NCBI RefSeq assembly: GCF_034314165.1
Contig: NZ_JAVIWK010000001.1
Location: 2,991,001-3,055,000, forward strand
DNA length: 64,000 bases
Direction of reading: 5' to 3'
Source: Pseudomonas sp. Bout1
GTDB taxonomy: Bacteria > Pseudomonadota > Gammaproteobacteria > Pseudomonadales > Pseudomonadaceae
The notes under the pieces are model-generated. The model was not told the origin of the DNA and searched no databases. It saw nothing but the letters and a program-made list of their open reading frames with translations. This document shows, piece by piece, positions 56,262 through 64,000 of the stretch. Every line of letters begins with the position of its first letter. Positions within the stretch are counted from its first letter, which is position 1. A program made the translations under genes and the position numbers.

Positions 56262-56590
56262 TCAAGCCTCATCGTATGGCAGGTCGGCGTAATCTATGTG
56301 GCCTTCAAATGCTAGGCAGGCGATCCAATGTAGCTGTTCAGGAAAAATGTAGGTGTGCTGAGGGAGTTCTGCAAAGATATCAAGCGCTCTCCTTAGTTCG
56401 GCTATCGCTATTGAATAAGCATATTCAATAGCTGAATCGCCTAGGAAAATCACCCTCTGAACCCCAAGACTATTCAGCTTTTCTGAAATCTCACTTAATG
56501 CTAAGGATTTATCTATATAGCTCAGGTCGGTTGCATTCGGCAGGATCTTCCAGTCGATTTGATTTCCAGAAAAGGTGGTGTGGCTGTTTT
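56262..56590 (-). pseudogene. truncated immunity-like gene fragment
   Basis: From GTG 56453 a 63-residue frame encodes MIFLGDSAIEYAYSIAIAE, then a PEQLHWIACLAFEGHIDYAD end. The same frame continues upstream without a start codon to a TAA in an A7 run near 56590, adding SGNQIDWKILPNATDLSYID and IDKSLALSEISEKLNSLGVQ. This looks like the C-terminal part of a small protein whose beginning is missing. Removing one A from the run would join it to another open stretch. AT-rich, like the neighbouring immunity genes. Family not recognised; an immunity protein is inferred from location. Confidence 0.5.
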
Positions 56591-56651
56591 TTTATACAAG
56601 GATTTATTTGTGCGCCAGTATTGTTACGATTATGGAGATTCAGGTGTTCGT

Positions 56652-57296
56652 TTATGATTTGAAGTGAATGTAACTGTAGACATCTTGTTGGGTGATTTCT
56701 CGGATTTCATTTTTTTTGACTGTGCTCACTAATTTCTCTTGAAAATCAATCATGCTTATAAATTGTGAGGCGGCATGTGTTTCTGAATCAAAAAACCTGC
56801 AAAGCACTGCTTGTGGATGATTATCAAGGAAGGCTTTTATATTTTTGGTAGTCACTTTTTTTTCGAAAATAGTCATGTCGGTCCAAAGCTGTTCTATTGA
56901 AGGGACTGACTTTTGCATGATCAAAATTGTTTCGTTTGAACCTTCCAGTGTGGCATTTACTATATCTCTGGGCCAGGTTGGAATGTTTTTTATTATGGAA
57001 TATATATTGGTGCTATCATTTTTTTCGAATAGGTCTCCATTTTTTATTTGGCCAGCTAGTTCCTTTTTTAGTAGATACTCCTCGGTCTTGGAACAAAAAT
57101 CGGCCCCTCCTATCGACCGCCATTCCCGCTTGATCGGCCATTCTTCTACTAAGCATTCCGCCACGTTGCACCAAGAATTCCAAACGCAGCGAAAGTCATG
57201 GTCGATTAAGGTCAACGTGGAAAATCGAGCATCATCTATCTGTTCTATCTCGTTCCAAGGTTTTACACCCGTTTCATTTATATATACTGTTTTCAT
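56652..57296 (-). CDS. probable cognate immunity protein of the Rhs toxin
   Basis: 214-residue acidic, soluble, AT-rich-coded protein (MKTVYINETGVKPWNEIEQI...). The ATG overlaps the rhs stop (ATGA at 57293-57296), the classic arrangement of a polymorphic toxin with its immunity gene. It contains several Trp and Cys (CVWNSWCNVAECLVEEWP). No known immunity family was recognised, so the role rests on position. It must neutralise the C-terminal nuclease-like tip in the producing cell. Confidence 0.75.
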   Translation of the reverse strand: MKTVYINETGVKPWNEIEQIDDARFSTLTLIDHDFRCVWNSWCNVAECLVEEWPIKREWRSIGGADFCSKTEEYLLKKELAGQIKNGDLFEKNDSTNIYSIIKNIPTWPRDIVNATLEGSNETILIMQKSVPSIEQLWTDMTIFEKKVTTKNIKAFLDNHPQAVLCRFFDSETHAASQFISMIDFQEKLVSTVKKNEIREITQQDVYSYIHFKS

Positions 57297-60200
57297 GGCT
57301 TTCCCTTGAAATATGTATGTGAGTCATCGCCAATCCTCAAAGGTACCTTTATTCCTCCAACTGTGTTTTTTGTGTTGAAGTGTGGGCCGTGATTGCCCTC
57401 TACATGACCTAGGGAGTGTTCATAAATCTTAGTGACATGACCTTTTTTAAGGCTGAAAACATATATCCTGCCCGATATGTATCTATCTTGATCACGGATC
57501 TTATCCCTTTCAACCGCTATAGGCTGTGTGCTTCGTGGAATACCACCAATCTCTTTAGCTCTTCTCAGCGCTCCATTTCTTGAGTGCTTAGTATCGGATC
57601 CTTTAGGTGGCTCTACGTCCCCTTCGTCTACCTTGGCTTTGCTCGTGGGATCTTCAGCACGGTGCGTCGGCTTACATCCATCCCCACCCGGACAGGTATT
57701 CAATCCCAACGGATCCACCCACTCCGTAGGGTTGGGCACGTACTGGTATCCGTTCAGCCCGCCCGCCAGCTTCACGGGGTCGGGCGTCAGGTAGCGGCCA
57801 ATGTCCGGATTGTAGTAGCGATGGCGGTTGTAGTGCAGCCCGCTTTCCGGGTCGAAGTATTGGCCCTGGAAGCGCAGCGGGTTGGTGAGGGTGTTGACGT
57901 CCAGCTTTGCGATTTGGCCATAGGCGCGGTAATGCGCGGACCAGACGATTTCGCCGTCGGGTGCGGTGAGTTCTTGTGGCGTGCCAAGGTGGTCGAGTTG
58001 GTAGTGGAAGGGTTTTACGGCTTCCGGGCCGTAGCCTTTCAGCAGCGCTAACGGGCGAAAACTGTTGGGTTCGTAAATGTAGCTCTGGTGGTGATCGGCG
58101 CTGTGTTCGGCGATCAGGGTGTCGCCTTGCCAGAAGAACTCGGTGGTCTGGCCTTTTAGGGTTTTGGCGATTCGCCGCCCGAAGGGATCGTAGCGGTAGC
58201 TGGCGTGGGTACCGTCCGGCTGGATGACAGCAATCAGTCGGTGTTGGCAGTCGTAGCGGTACTCGGTGACCAGTTGTTGAGCACGGCCCCGGCGTTCCCG
58301 TAGGAGGTTGCCGAAGGCGTCGTAGTCGTAATGACGGTCGCCTTGCATCAACAGGCGGTTGCCTTTGATCACGCTCGGCCCGACGCGGTCTTGCATCAGC
58401 AGGTTGCCCGCTGGATCGTGGACGAAGCGTTCCTGCCGGTCGTGCGAGTGGTTGGCGCGGGTCAGGCGGTCGAGCGGGTCGTAGTGGTAGTCGTGCTGGC
58501 CTTTACGGGTGTCGAGGATGCGGGTCAGGTTGCCGCGTTTGTCGTAGTCGTACTGGCGGCGCTGGTGGCGTTGTTCCTGTTGGGTGATGGCGTGGGCGTG
58601 CAGGCGGCCCTGGTCGTCGTAGTGATAGTGGCTGAGGAGCTGGCCTTGCTGGCGCTGGTGTTCGCGACCGGATTTGAACAGGTGCGAAGTGAGCAGGTTG
58701 CCATTCAGCTCGACGGTGGCGAGGTCGCCGCCTTTGTCGTGATGGAAGGTGAGGCGGTTGTTATCGGGAAGGCGTAATTTTTCGAGTTGGCCGCATTCGT
58801 CGTAGCCATAACGCAGGGTGCCCCAGCCTTGGTGTTCGGCGGTGAGGCGGTTTTGCAGGTCGTATTCGTAATGCAGCGGCCAGTGGCCGTCGTCGACGCT
58901 GAGAAGGTTTCCGAGGCGGTCGTAGGTGTAATCGACCATGCTGCGGTCGGGCAGGGTTTTTCTTACGAGGCGACCGGCTACATCGCGCTCATATCGGGTA
59001 ACCAGCTGGCTGCCATCGTCACCGTATTCGGTCTTTTCCAGCAGGTGCCCGGCGAGGTCATAAACGTAGGCGGTACGGCGGCCATCAAACCCGGTTTCCT
59101 GCTGGATCAGGCCGTTGGCGTGATAGTCGAGCCGATAGGTTTCCCCAACCTCGTTTTCAATCTCGGTCAGTAGCAACCGGACATTGTCGTAACGGTATTT
59201 GAGCTGCGTGCCGTCGGGGTTAATGCGCCGGCTGATCAGGTGCAGACCGTCGGCGTACTCATAGCGCGTAACCCGACCCAGTTCATCGCGCTCGGCGGTG
59301 ATTTTTCCGTACGGGTTGTAGTTGAATTCGCGAGTGGCCCCGCCCGGCTGAATCACCTTCAGCAAACGACCTACAGCGTCCCATTGGTATTGGGTCAGTG
59401 CGCCATGCTCATCCTCGCAGGCAACCTGCCGCCCCAGGTCGTCATAGCGATAACGCCGCACACCGCCATTGGCCAGTTTTTCCTCGGTGAGCTGACCACG
59501 CTCGTTCCAGGTCAGCCGCTGGCTGCTGTTGTCCGGATACCAGACGCCGGAGAGTTTTCCGTGTTTGGTGTAGGTGTATTCGGTGTAATTGCCGTCCGGA
59601 TCAGTCTTGCGGGTGATATCGCCCTGGTCATTACGCTGGTATTTCCACACCGCGTCACCACGGCGTACAACCCGTACGAAACCGTTGTCATGCTCGTAGG
59701 ACGTGGGTGCATCGTCACAGGGAAACAGCGCAATCAACCGACCGGCTTCGTCGTATTGATACGCCGTCACCGCCCCCAGCGGATCCTGCTCGACCGTTAG
59801 CCGGCCTTTTTCATCGTAAGATTTGAAGTGCTGCGCGCCGTCTGGATCAATCCGTTGCACCAGCCGTGCGCGCTGGTCGTGCACGTACACTTCCTGGCTG
59901 CCATCGGCGTTGTGCACGGTGACACTGCTGTTGTCATCCCACACATACCGCGTGTCCATCTGCGAGAAACTGGCCCAGTGCCGGACGCATCGCGCCGCCT
60001 TGCCAGACCGTTCCCACTCCCAAAAGAAACTCGCCCCACCGGCCAGTTCCCGCTCCAGGATCACCTGCTGATCGTCGTACCGATAACGCTCGCTTTCGCC
60101 GACAGCGTTGGTCGCCTCAATCAACCGCCACGCGTCGTCATACTTGTAGGAAACAACGTTCTGTTCGGTAGCCCAGGCGAGCTCCCGCTGCACCTGATAG

Positions 60201-61963
60201 TCGACCGCAACGATATGCCCGCGGTCATACCGCAGCATCAATCCATGACCAACGCCGTTATCGATCCGCTGAATGCGCCCTGAATAATCGCGGGAAATGC
60301 GCAGCCGGTTGTCGTACGCGTCACTGATCGACGTCAGTACACCGTCGCGGAAATGGTAGAAAAGGGACGCCTGAGCCAGCACCAACTCATCCGGCAAAGT
60401 GCCCAGATAAATCGCCGCCTCCGCCAGGCTATTGGTGATGGCTGGCCGCGCAGCAGAGGGCAGGGGAAAGGTGGTGCTGCGGTTCTCGTGATCGGTCCAC
60501 ACCACCGATTCACCGCTAACCACCAACCGCTGCGCCAGCGAATGACTCCAGCCAAACCCCAGCCCGCAATCCACTTCCACCGCACTGGAGCGATACAACC
60601 GCGTCCAGGCAAATGGCAGCACACCCTCCAACGAGCCGTCCGTGAGGGTCAGCAGTTCCTCACCGGTAACCATCGACACCGGGCAGCCATTGGTTGCGGT
60701 CTTGTCCGCACTGGCCGCTGAATCACCGCCAGGGTTTTTCGCTGAAGCCGGCGCATCATCCACAGGCTCCTGCTTCACCAGCGTCGTACGCGCTGTCTTC
60801 GGCTCCCGCACCATCGGTGCCGGATTCGAAACCTGATCTGGACCCACCTTCAACGGCACCGCCGCCGCTTTCACCGGCACTGCATGGCTCTGAAGCGCTA
60901 CCGGCTTAAGCACCTCGGCATGCCCATCCATCCGAGCCGTACCGCCCAACTTGGCAATCTGCTCCAACCACTGCCGCGCCCGCTCGGACTTGACCTTGCC
61001 CAGCACCTGCGCACCCAGGCGCACGGCCACACCCATACCGCCGGTGGCCCACAGCAACAGCAGGTTGAGCAAGACTTCGGTGGTGATTTCCCCCAGCAAC
61101 TCAAACATGTAATGCGGCGGCAGCATGCGCAGCCAACTGACCATCGCGGACAGGTAGACGAACAGCAGCGGCTCGTCGCTGAGAATCAACAATCCTTTGG
61201 CAATCGCCTCATTACTGAGCTTCAGCAGCGCCGCAAGCTCGGCCTGGGAGAGGTACTGCAGGAGCTTTTCGCTGTTGGGCTTGATGTCTGCCAACCACTG
61301 GTACAGCTGCGCAATACCGTCCCAGAGGCCGTAAAGCACGTTGCCAAACCCTTGCGCGTACGCCAGTTGCAGCGAGGTGTAGCGATCGACAAAGCCGGCC
61401 TTGGAATAGCTCTCCCATATCGGCTTGAACGTGCTCGTCCACTCGCCGCGCAAGCGGCCTTCCAGCGAGCTGATCTCGGACTGATAGGAGGCGTACAGCG
61501 CCTTGACATGGTCCCGGGAAACGTTGGGATAAAAACTGACCCGGTACTGCTTGTCGACGGTGCACTCGGTGACTTCGAGCATGCCGCTGGGGCCGATGGT
61601 TTTATGGAGGGGGGCGCCGAGCGGGCCACCGTCTGGTGCGATTTCCTGGAGCATCACCGGTGTATTGCCGATGGGCACGAACCGCGTGCTCTGGAACATA
61701 TGCACCAGGGTTAACGGCGCGTTGGCCTTGCAGGTCGCGACGGTGCTGCTGGGATACAAGGAACGGGTGATGGGTGCGACCAGCGAAACCTCGTCGCCGA
61801 CCTTGAACACCTGCTCGACGTCCAGTGCCGAAAAGCTCCAGAAGCTCTCGGCCCATGCGTCGTAGCTGTTCAGGCAATGCGTGAAGTCGTTGAGAACCGC
61901 ATCGACGTCGCGCGTCTTCGGGTCCATCGCCGCCACGACCAGAAAGCCAATGGCGGGAATCAA
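57293..61963 (-). CDS. rhs: Rhs repeat polymorphic toxin
   Basis: 1556 codons as read from TTG 61963. The N-terminal 430 residues include helices (about 245-330) and a Pro/Ala linker; no PAAR motif was seen. NGCPVSMVTGEELLTLTDGS (about 430) begins the Rhs part. About twenty YD repeats follow (YRYDDLGRQV, YEYDLQNRLT, YDYDAFGNLL). The core ends with RYLTPDPVKLAGGLNGYQYV and the conserved DPLGL (1417-1421). The last 135 residues (57296-57700) are a separate AT-rich toxin tip. Rhs cores encapsulate such tips for delivery, often by type VI secretion. The true start is probably ATG 62004, now out of frame (see 61978-62004). Confidence 0.88.
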   Translation of the reverse strand: MIPAIGFLVVAAMDPKTRDVDAVLNDFTHCLNSYDAWAESFWSFSALDVEQVFKVGDEVSLVAPITRSLYPSSTVATCKANAPLTLVHMFQSTRFVPIGNTPVMLQEIAPDGGPLGAPLHKTIGPSGMLEVTECTVDKQYRVSFYPNVSRDHVKALYASYQSEISSLEGRLRGEWTSTFKPIWESYSKAGFVDRYTSLQLAYAQGFGNVLYGLWDGIAQLYQWLADIKPNSEKLLQYLSQAELAALLKLSNEAIAKGLLILSDEPLLFVYLSAMVSWLRMLPPHYMFELLGEITTEVLLNLLLLWATGGMGVAVRLGAQVLGKVKSERARQWLEQIAKLGGTARMDGHAEVLKPVALQSHAVPVKAAAVPLKVGPDQVSNPAPMVREPKTARTTLVKQEPVDDAPASAKNPGGDSAASADKTATNGCPVSMVTGEELLTLTDGSLEGVLPFAWTRLYRSSAVEVDCGLGFGWSHSLAQRLVVSGESVVWTDHENRSTTFPLPSAARPAITNSLAEAAIYLGTLPDELVLAQASLFYHFRDGVLTSISDAYDNRLRISRDYSGRIQRIDNGVGHGLMLRYDRGHIVAVDYQVQRELAWATEQNVVSYKYDDAWRLIEATNAVGESERYRYDDQQVILERELAGGASFFWEWERSGKAARCVRHWASFSQMDTRYVWDDNSSVTVHNADGSQEVYVHDQRARLVQRIDPDGAQHFKSYDEKGRLTVEQDPLGAVTAYQYDEAGRLIALFPCDDAPTSYEHDNGFVRVVRRGDAVWKYQRNDQGDITRKTDPDGNYTEYTYTKHGKLSGVWYPDNSSQRLTWNERGQLTEEKLANGGVRRYRYDDLGRQVACEDEHGALTQYQWDAVGRLLKVIQPGGATREFNYNPYGKITAERDELGRVTRYEYADGLHLISRRINPDGTQLKYRYDNVRLLLTEIENEVGETYRLDYHANGLIQQETGFDGRRTAYVYDLAGHLLEKTEYGDDGSQLVTRYERDVAGRLVRKTLPDRSMVDYTYDRLGNLLSVDDGHWPLHYEYDLQNRLTAEHQGWGTLRYGYDECGQLEKLRLPDNNRLTFHHDKGGDLATVELNGNLLTSHLFKSGREHQRQQGQLLSHYHYDDQGRLHAHAITQQEQRHQRRQYDYDKRGNLTRILDTRKGQHDYHYDPLDRLTRANHSHDRQERFVHDPAGNLLMQDRVGPSVIKGNRLLMQGDRHYDYDAFGNLLRERRGRAQQLVTEYRYDCQHRLIAVIQPDGTHASYRYDPFGRRIAKTLKGQTTEFFWQGDTLIAEHSADHHQSYIYEPNSFRPLALLKGYGPEAVKPFHYQLDHLGTPQELTAPDGEIVWSAHYRAYGQIAKLDVNTLTNPLRFQGQYFDPESGLHYNRHRYYNPDIGRYLTPDPVKLAGGLNGYQYVPNPTEWVDPLGLNTCPGGDGCKPTHRAEDPTSKAKVDEGDVEPPKGSDTKHSRNGALRRAKEIGGIPRSTQPIAVERDKIRDQDRYISGRIYVFSLKKGHVTKIYEHSLGHVEGNHGPHFNTKNTVGGIKVPLRIGDDSHTYFKGKP
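57296..57700 (-). other. C-terminal toxin domain of the Rhs protein
   Basis: 135 residues after DPLGL. Clustered polar residues that could be catalytic: RRAKEIGGIPRSTQP, then GRIYVF and EHSLGHVEGNHGPHFNTKN with four His. This suggests a small nuclease (HNH-like or barnase/EndoU-like fold), but the family could not be named with certainty. Base composition is clearly lower in GC than the Rhs core, as expected for exchangeable tips. Confidence 0.55.
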
Positions 61964-61977
61964 GAGGCGGCCCCACT

Positions 61978-62004
61978 GGGTAGGGCATTAAACGTAAAAA
62001 ACAT
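61978..62004 (-). other. displaced start of rhs: one-base deletion
   Basis: ATG 62004 has GAGGGA six bases upstream and reads MFFTFNALPSGAAS then stop. If the CCC at minus-strand positions 61980-61978 were CCCC, it would read MFFTFNALPQWGRLLIPAIG, entering the long rhs frame and completing a membrane helix (GRLLIPAIGFLVVAA). So one C seems to be missing, in this strain or by sequencing error. Confidence 0.55.
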
Positions 62005-62267
62005 CGGCGTTCCCTCGCGCTGTGTGATCAGGCGAGGGACTTTGCAGAGGTTTGTGAGAGAAAGAAGTCAGCGCTATCCACTGCTACTGATAGGACGTTT
62101 CGCCATACTCCCGACTAAACCGGCCCTTTTTCGTAAGCCAAATCCCCCCTGTAAAAACAAATCCCACAAAACCCACATACACAACAAATCCAACTTGACA
62201 GCCGCCATTCCCTTGGCGTCTATTGACGTACCCGCTGGACCCTTTCGCAGATGTCCCTGGATGCTCA

Positions 62268-63698
62268 ATGAAGACTGATACCTCACTGGCTCACATGCCC
62301 AGCGTTCTCCAAGCGGCCGAAAATATCCGCCTGGGCACTCTCTCCCCCGTGCAACTGGTGGAGCAAAGCCTCGAATCCATCAAAACCCACAATTCCACAC
62401 TGAATGCCTTTGGCGACGTCTACGCCGAGTCTGCGCTGGAGCAGGCTGAAATCCTGACCGCAGAAGCACAGGCCAAGCAATTTCGCGGCCCGCTCCACGG
62501 CATCCCCTTCGGCATCAAAGACCTGTTCTCCACCGCCAACCTGCGCACCACCCGTGGCTCGCTGACCGGCCTGGACAACGTTCCCACCCAGGACGCGCCG
62601 ATCATTCGCCGCCTCAAAGACGCCGGTGCGATCATCCTCGGCAAGACTGCCACCACCGAATTCGGCTGGACCGGCGCGAGCACCTCCCGAGTCTTCGGCA
62701 ACGGTCGCAACCCGTGGAACCCTCAACTCACCAGCGGCGGCTCCAGCTCCGGCTCGGCCATCGCCGTGGCGGCACGCATGGTCCCGGCCACGCTGGGTTC
62801 TGACGGCGGCGGTTCGGTGCGGATTCCCGGTGCGTTCTGCGGTGCATTCGCCCTTAAAGGCTCTTTGGGGCGCATCCCCACCTGGCCCTGGTCGGCCACT
62901 GAAATGCTCAGTCACGCTGGCCCGATCACCCGCACCGTGCGCGACAGTGCGCTGCTGTTCGATATCCTGTCCGGCCCCGACCCGCTGGACCACCAGGCCT
63001 TGCCCGCGCCTAACGAGTCTTACCTGGCGCGTTGCGACCTGCCATTGGGCCCGTTGCGTGTGGCGTATTGCCCAACCTTGTTCAACACCCCGGTGGACCC
63101 GGTCATCGCCGCCACCGTCGAGGCGGCGGTGCATTACCTTGCGGATGAGCTGTCGGTCACCGTCACCACCCTGGCTCTGGACTGGCAAGACCCGCTGGCC
63201 ACCTTCGAAACCCTGTGGGTCGGCGGGCGCGGGATCGCCTATGGCAAATCCCTGGCCGACCGTCTCGACCAACTGGACCCAGGCTTCGCCGCACTGATCA
63301 AGCGCTCCGCCGATTACGATCTGGCGGCCTACCTGAAGGCCGTGCAGCAACGCGCATTGTTCGCCAATCAGGTACACGCCCTGTTTAACGACTACGACGT
63401 GCTGCTGATGCCGACGATGCCGATCTTGCCATTCGCCGCCGACCAGGTTGCCCCGCAAGGTTGGCCAGGGGAGGAGGGCGCAGTGCCGTGGGCACGCTGG
63501 ACGCCATTTACCTATCCGTTCAATATCACCGGCAACCCCGCCGCCAGCCTGCCCTGTGGCTTCAGCCCAAGCGGTTTGCCGATCGGCTTGCAGGTGATCG
63601 GCCCGCGTTTTGCCGACGCTCAGGTGTTGCAATTCTGCGCAGCGGTGGAAGCCATTGCCCCTTGGGATCAGCACCTGCCCCCGATGCTGACGCCCTGA
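62268..63698 (+). CDS. amidase (amidase signature family)
   Basis: 476-residue amidase-signature enzyme with the Ser-Ser-Lys triad: Lys in FGIKDLFSTANL (about 82), cis-Ser in TSGGSSSGSAIAV (about 158) and nucleophile Ser in SDGGGSVRIPGAF (about 182). Such enzymes hydrolyse amides to acid and ammonia. It resembles GatA-like amidases but without GatB or GatC neighbours, so it is catabolic rather than part of the tRNA amidotransferase. The start at 62268 (MKTDTSLAHMP) is preferred to in-frame TTG 62223. Substrate unknown. Confidence 0.87.
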   Translation: MKTDTSLAHMPSVLQAAENIRLGTLSPVQLVEQSLESIKTHNSTLNAFGDVYAESALEQAEILTAEAQAKQFRGPLHGIPFGIKDLFSTANLRTTRGSLTGLDNVPTQDAPIIRRLKDAGAIILGKTATTEFGWTGASTSRVFGNGRNPWNPQLTSGGSSSGSAIAVAARMVPATLGSDGGGSVRIPGAFCGAFALKGSLGRIPTWPWSATEMLSHAGPITRTVRDSALLFDILSGPDPLDHQALPAPNESYLARCDLPLGPLRVAYCPTLFNTPVDPVIAATVEAAVHYLADELSVTVTTLALDWQDPLATFETLWVGGRGIAYGKSLADRLDQLDPGFAALIKRSADYDLAAYLKAVQQRALFANQVHALFNDYDVLLMPTMPILPFAADQVAPQGWPGEEGAVPWARWTPFTYPFNITGNPAASLPCGFSPSGLPIGLQVIGPRFADAQVLQFCAAVEAIAPWDQHLPPMLTP

Positions 63699-63916
63699 TT
63701 GATTGCACCCGGAGTGGGCTCAACAGAAGCCCGCCCGTAATAAACGCTTTGTGTTGTCCTGCCCTTTCACACCCTGATGAGTGAGAGGTACCCGTGACCC
63801 TGTCCATGGCCGTATTACGCACGATGCTCCCCGCTGGACCGGCTTTTGCCGCGTCTCGCCGTGGGCCTCGCGCGCGCAATCGCGGCCGCCTGAACCTGCC
63901 CTGGAATACTTCTTTT

Positions 63917-64000
63917 ATGCTCAACCAGCCACGACTCGACGAAATCATGCTCCTGCTCATCCAACACCAGCGCGTCAAGGCGTCGGACCTGGCGCAGGCG
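63917..64000 (+). CDS. DeoR-type transcriptional regulator, N-terminal part (cut by window)
   Basis: The last 28 codons (MLNQPRLDEIMLLLIQHQRV, then KASDLAQA) read as the start of a DeoR winged-helix domain (QRLDxILxLLxxxxxVxVxxLA). The same frame is open back to a GTG at 63794 that has a better ribosome-binding site (GAGAGG), which would add 41 Arg-rich residues. The HTH-proximal ATG 63917 is used because it gives the usual DeoR length. The gene continues beyond the window; its target is unknown. Confidence 0.6.
   Translation, partial: MLNQPRLDEIMLLLIQHQRVKASDLAQA

Overview
The window looks like chromosomal DNA of a Pseudomonas, most likely of the P. fluorescens group. The basis is high-GC coding DNA, about ten REP/BIME palindromes of the GTGGGAGCTGGCTTGC or GTAGGAGCC type between genes, and Pseudomonas-type gene content (cysteine-rich metallothionein, PraB proteins, fused IolC, AraC regulators of the mannitol-operon type). 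This is recognition from sequence only; no database search was possible. There are no rRNA or tRNA genes, insertion sequences, phage genes or CRISPR arrays.

Layout. (1) 1-5.1 kb: a metallothionein, small hypothetical genes, an AraC regulator, an XapX protein, a quinone-oxidoreductase-like enzyme, and a nucleoside pair (purine nucleoside permease-like protein plus Tsx-like outer-membrane channel). (2) 5.2-9.6 kb: a polyol-type cluster with an MtlR-like AraC regulator, a sugar-binding protein, a sorbitol-dehydrogenase-like SDR and a nicotinamidase, but no ABC permease. It is followed by the broken remains of an amino-acid-type binding protein. (3) 9.6-11.8 kb: Nudix hydrolase, Gfo/Idh/MocA oxidoreductase, RNase T2. 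(4) 11.8-29.7 kb: an alkane and fatty-acid region. A leftward operon (Baeyer-Villiger-type monooxygenase, SDR, PF10118 hydrolase) faces a rightward series: alpha/beta hydrolase, AlkB, three PraB paralogues, FadL porin, then FadE, a two-domain FabG, a MaoC hydratase, a thiolase and FadD. AlkB hydroxylates alkanes, FadL imports, FadD activates, and the remaining four enzymes make a full beta-oxidation cycle without FadB. A 24-bp inverted repeat of the same pattern lies upstream of both alkB and fadE.

(5) 29.8-46.4 kb: a complete inositol regulon. iolR (RpiR type) is divergent from iolC(J)-iolE-iolB-iolA-iolI-iolD-iolG, followed by an IolH-like TIM-barrel gene, a second Gfo/Idh/MocA gene and an inositol ABC transporter. 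The known IolR half-site pattern GGAA-N6-TTCC occurs once in the iolR/iolC gap and once upstream of the transporter. (6) 46.8-55.8 kb: a DksA-like protein with half its zinc-finger cysteines, an MCP with a C-terminal extra domain, several small unknown genes, a betaine-type binding protein, a TonB-dependent receptor with a DUF2946 neighbour, and a DUF3995 protein.

(7) 55.7-62.0 kb: an Rhs polymorphic-toxin locus on the minus strand. A large Rhs protein has an AT-rich C-terminal toxin tip and an overlapping immunity gene, followed by a truncated immunity-like fragment and an Imm50-like gene that runs into its convergent neighbour. The Rhs gene seems to have lost one base just after its best start codon. 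(8) 62.2-64 kb: an amidase and the start of a DeoR-type regulator cut by the window edge.

Most notable: the FadB-independent beta-oxidation operon beside alkB and its shared operator-like repeat, the PraB triplication, and the decaying immunity array and frameshift at the Rhs locus.
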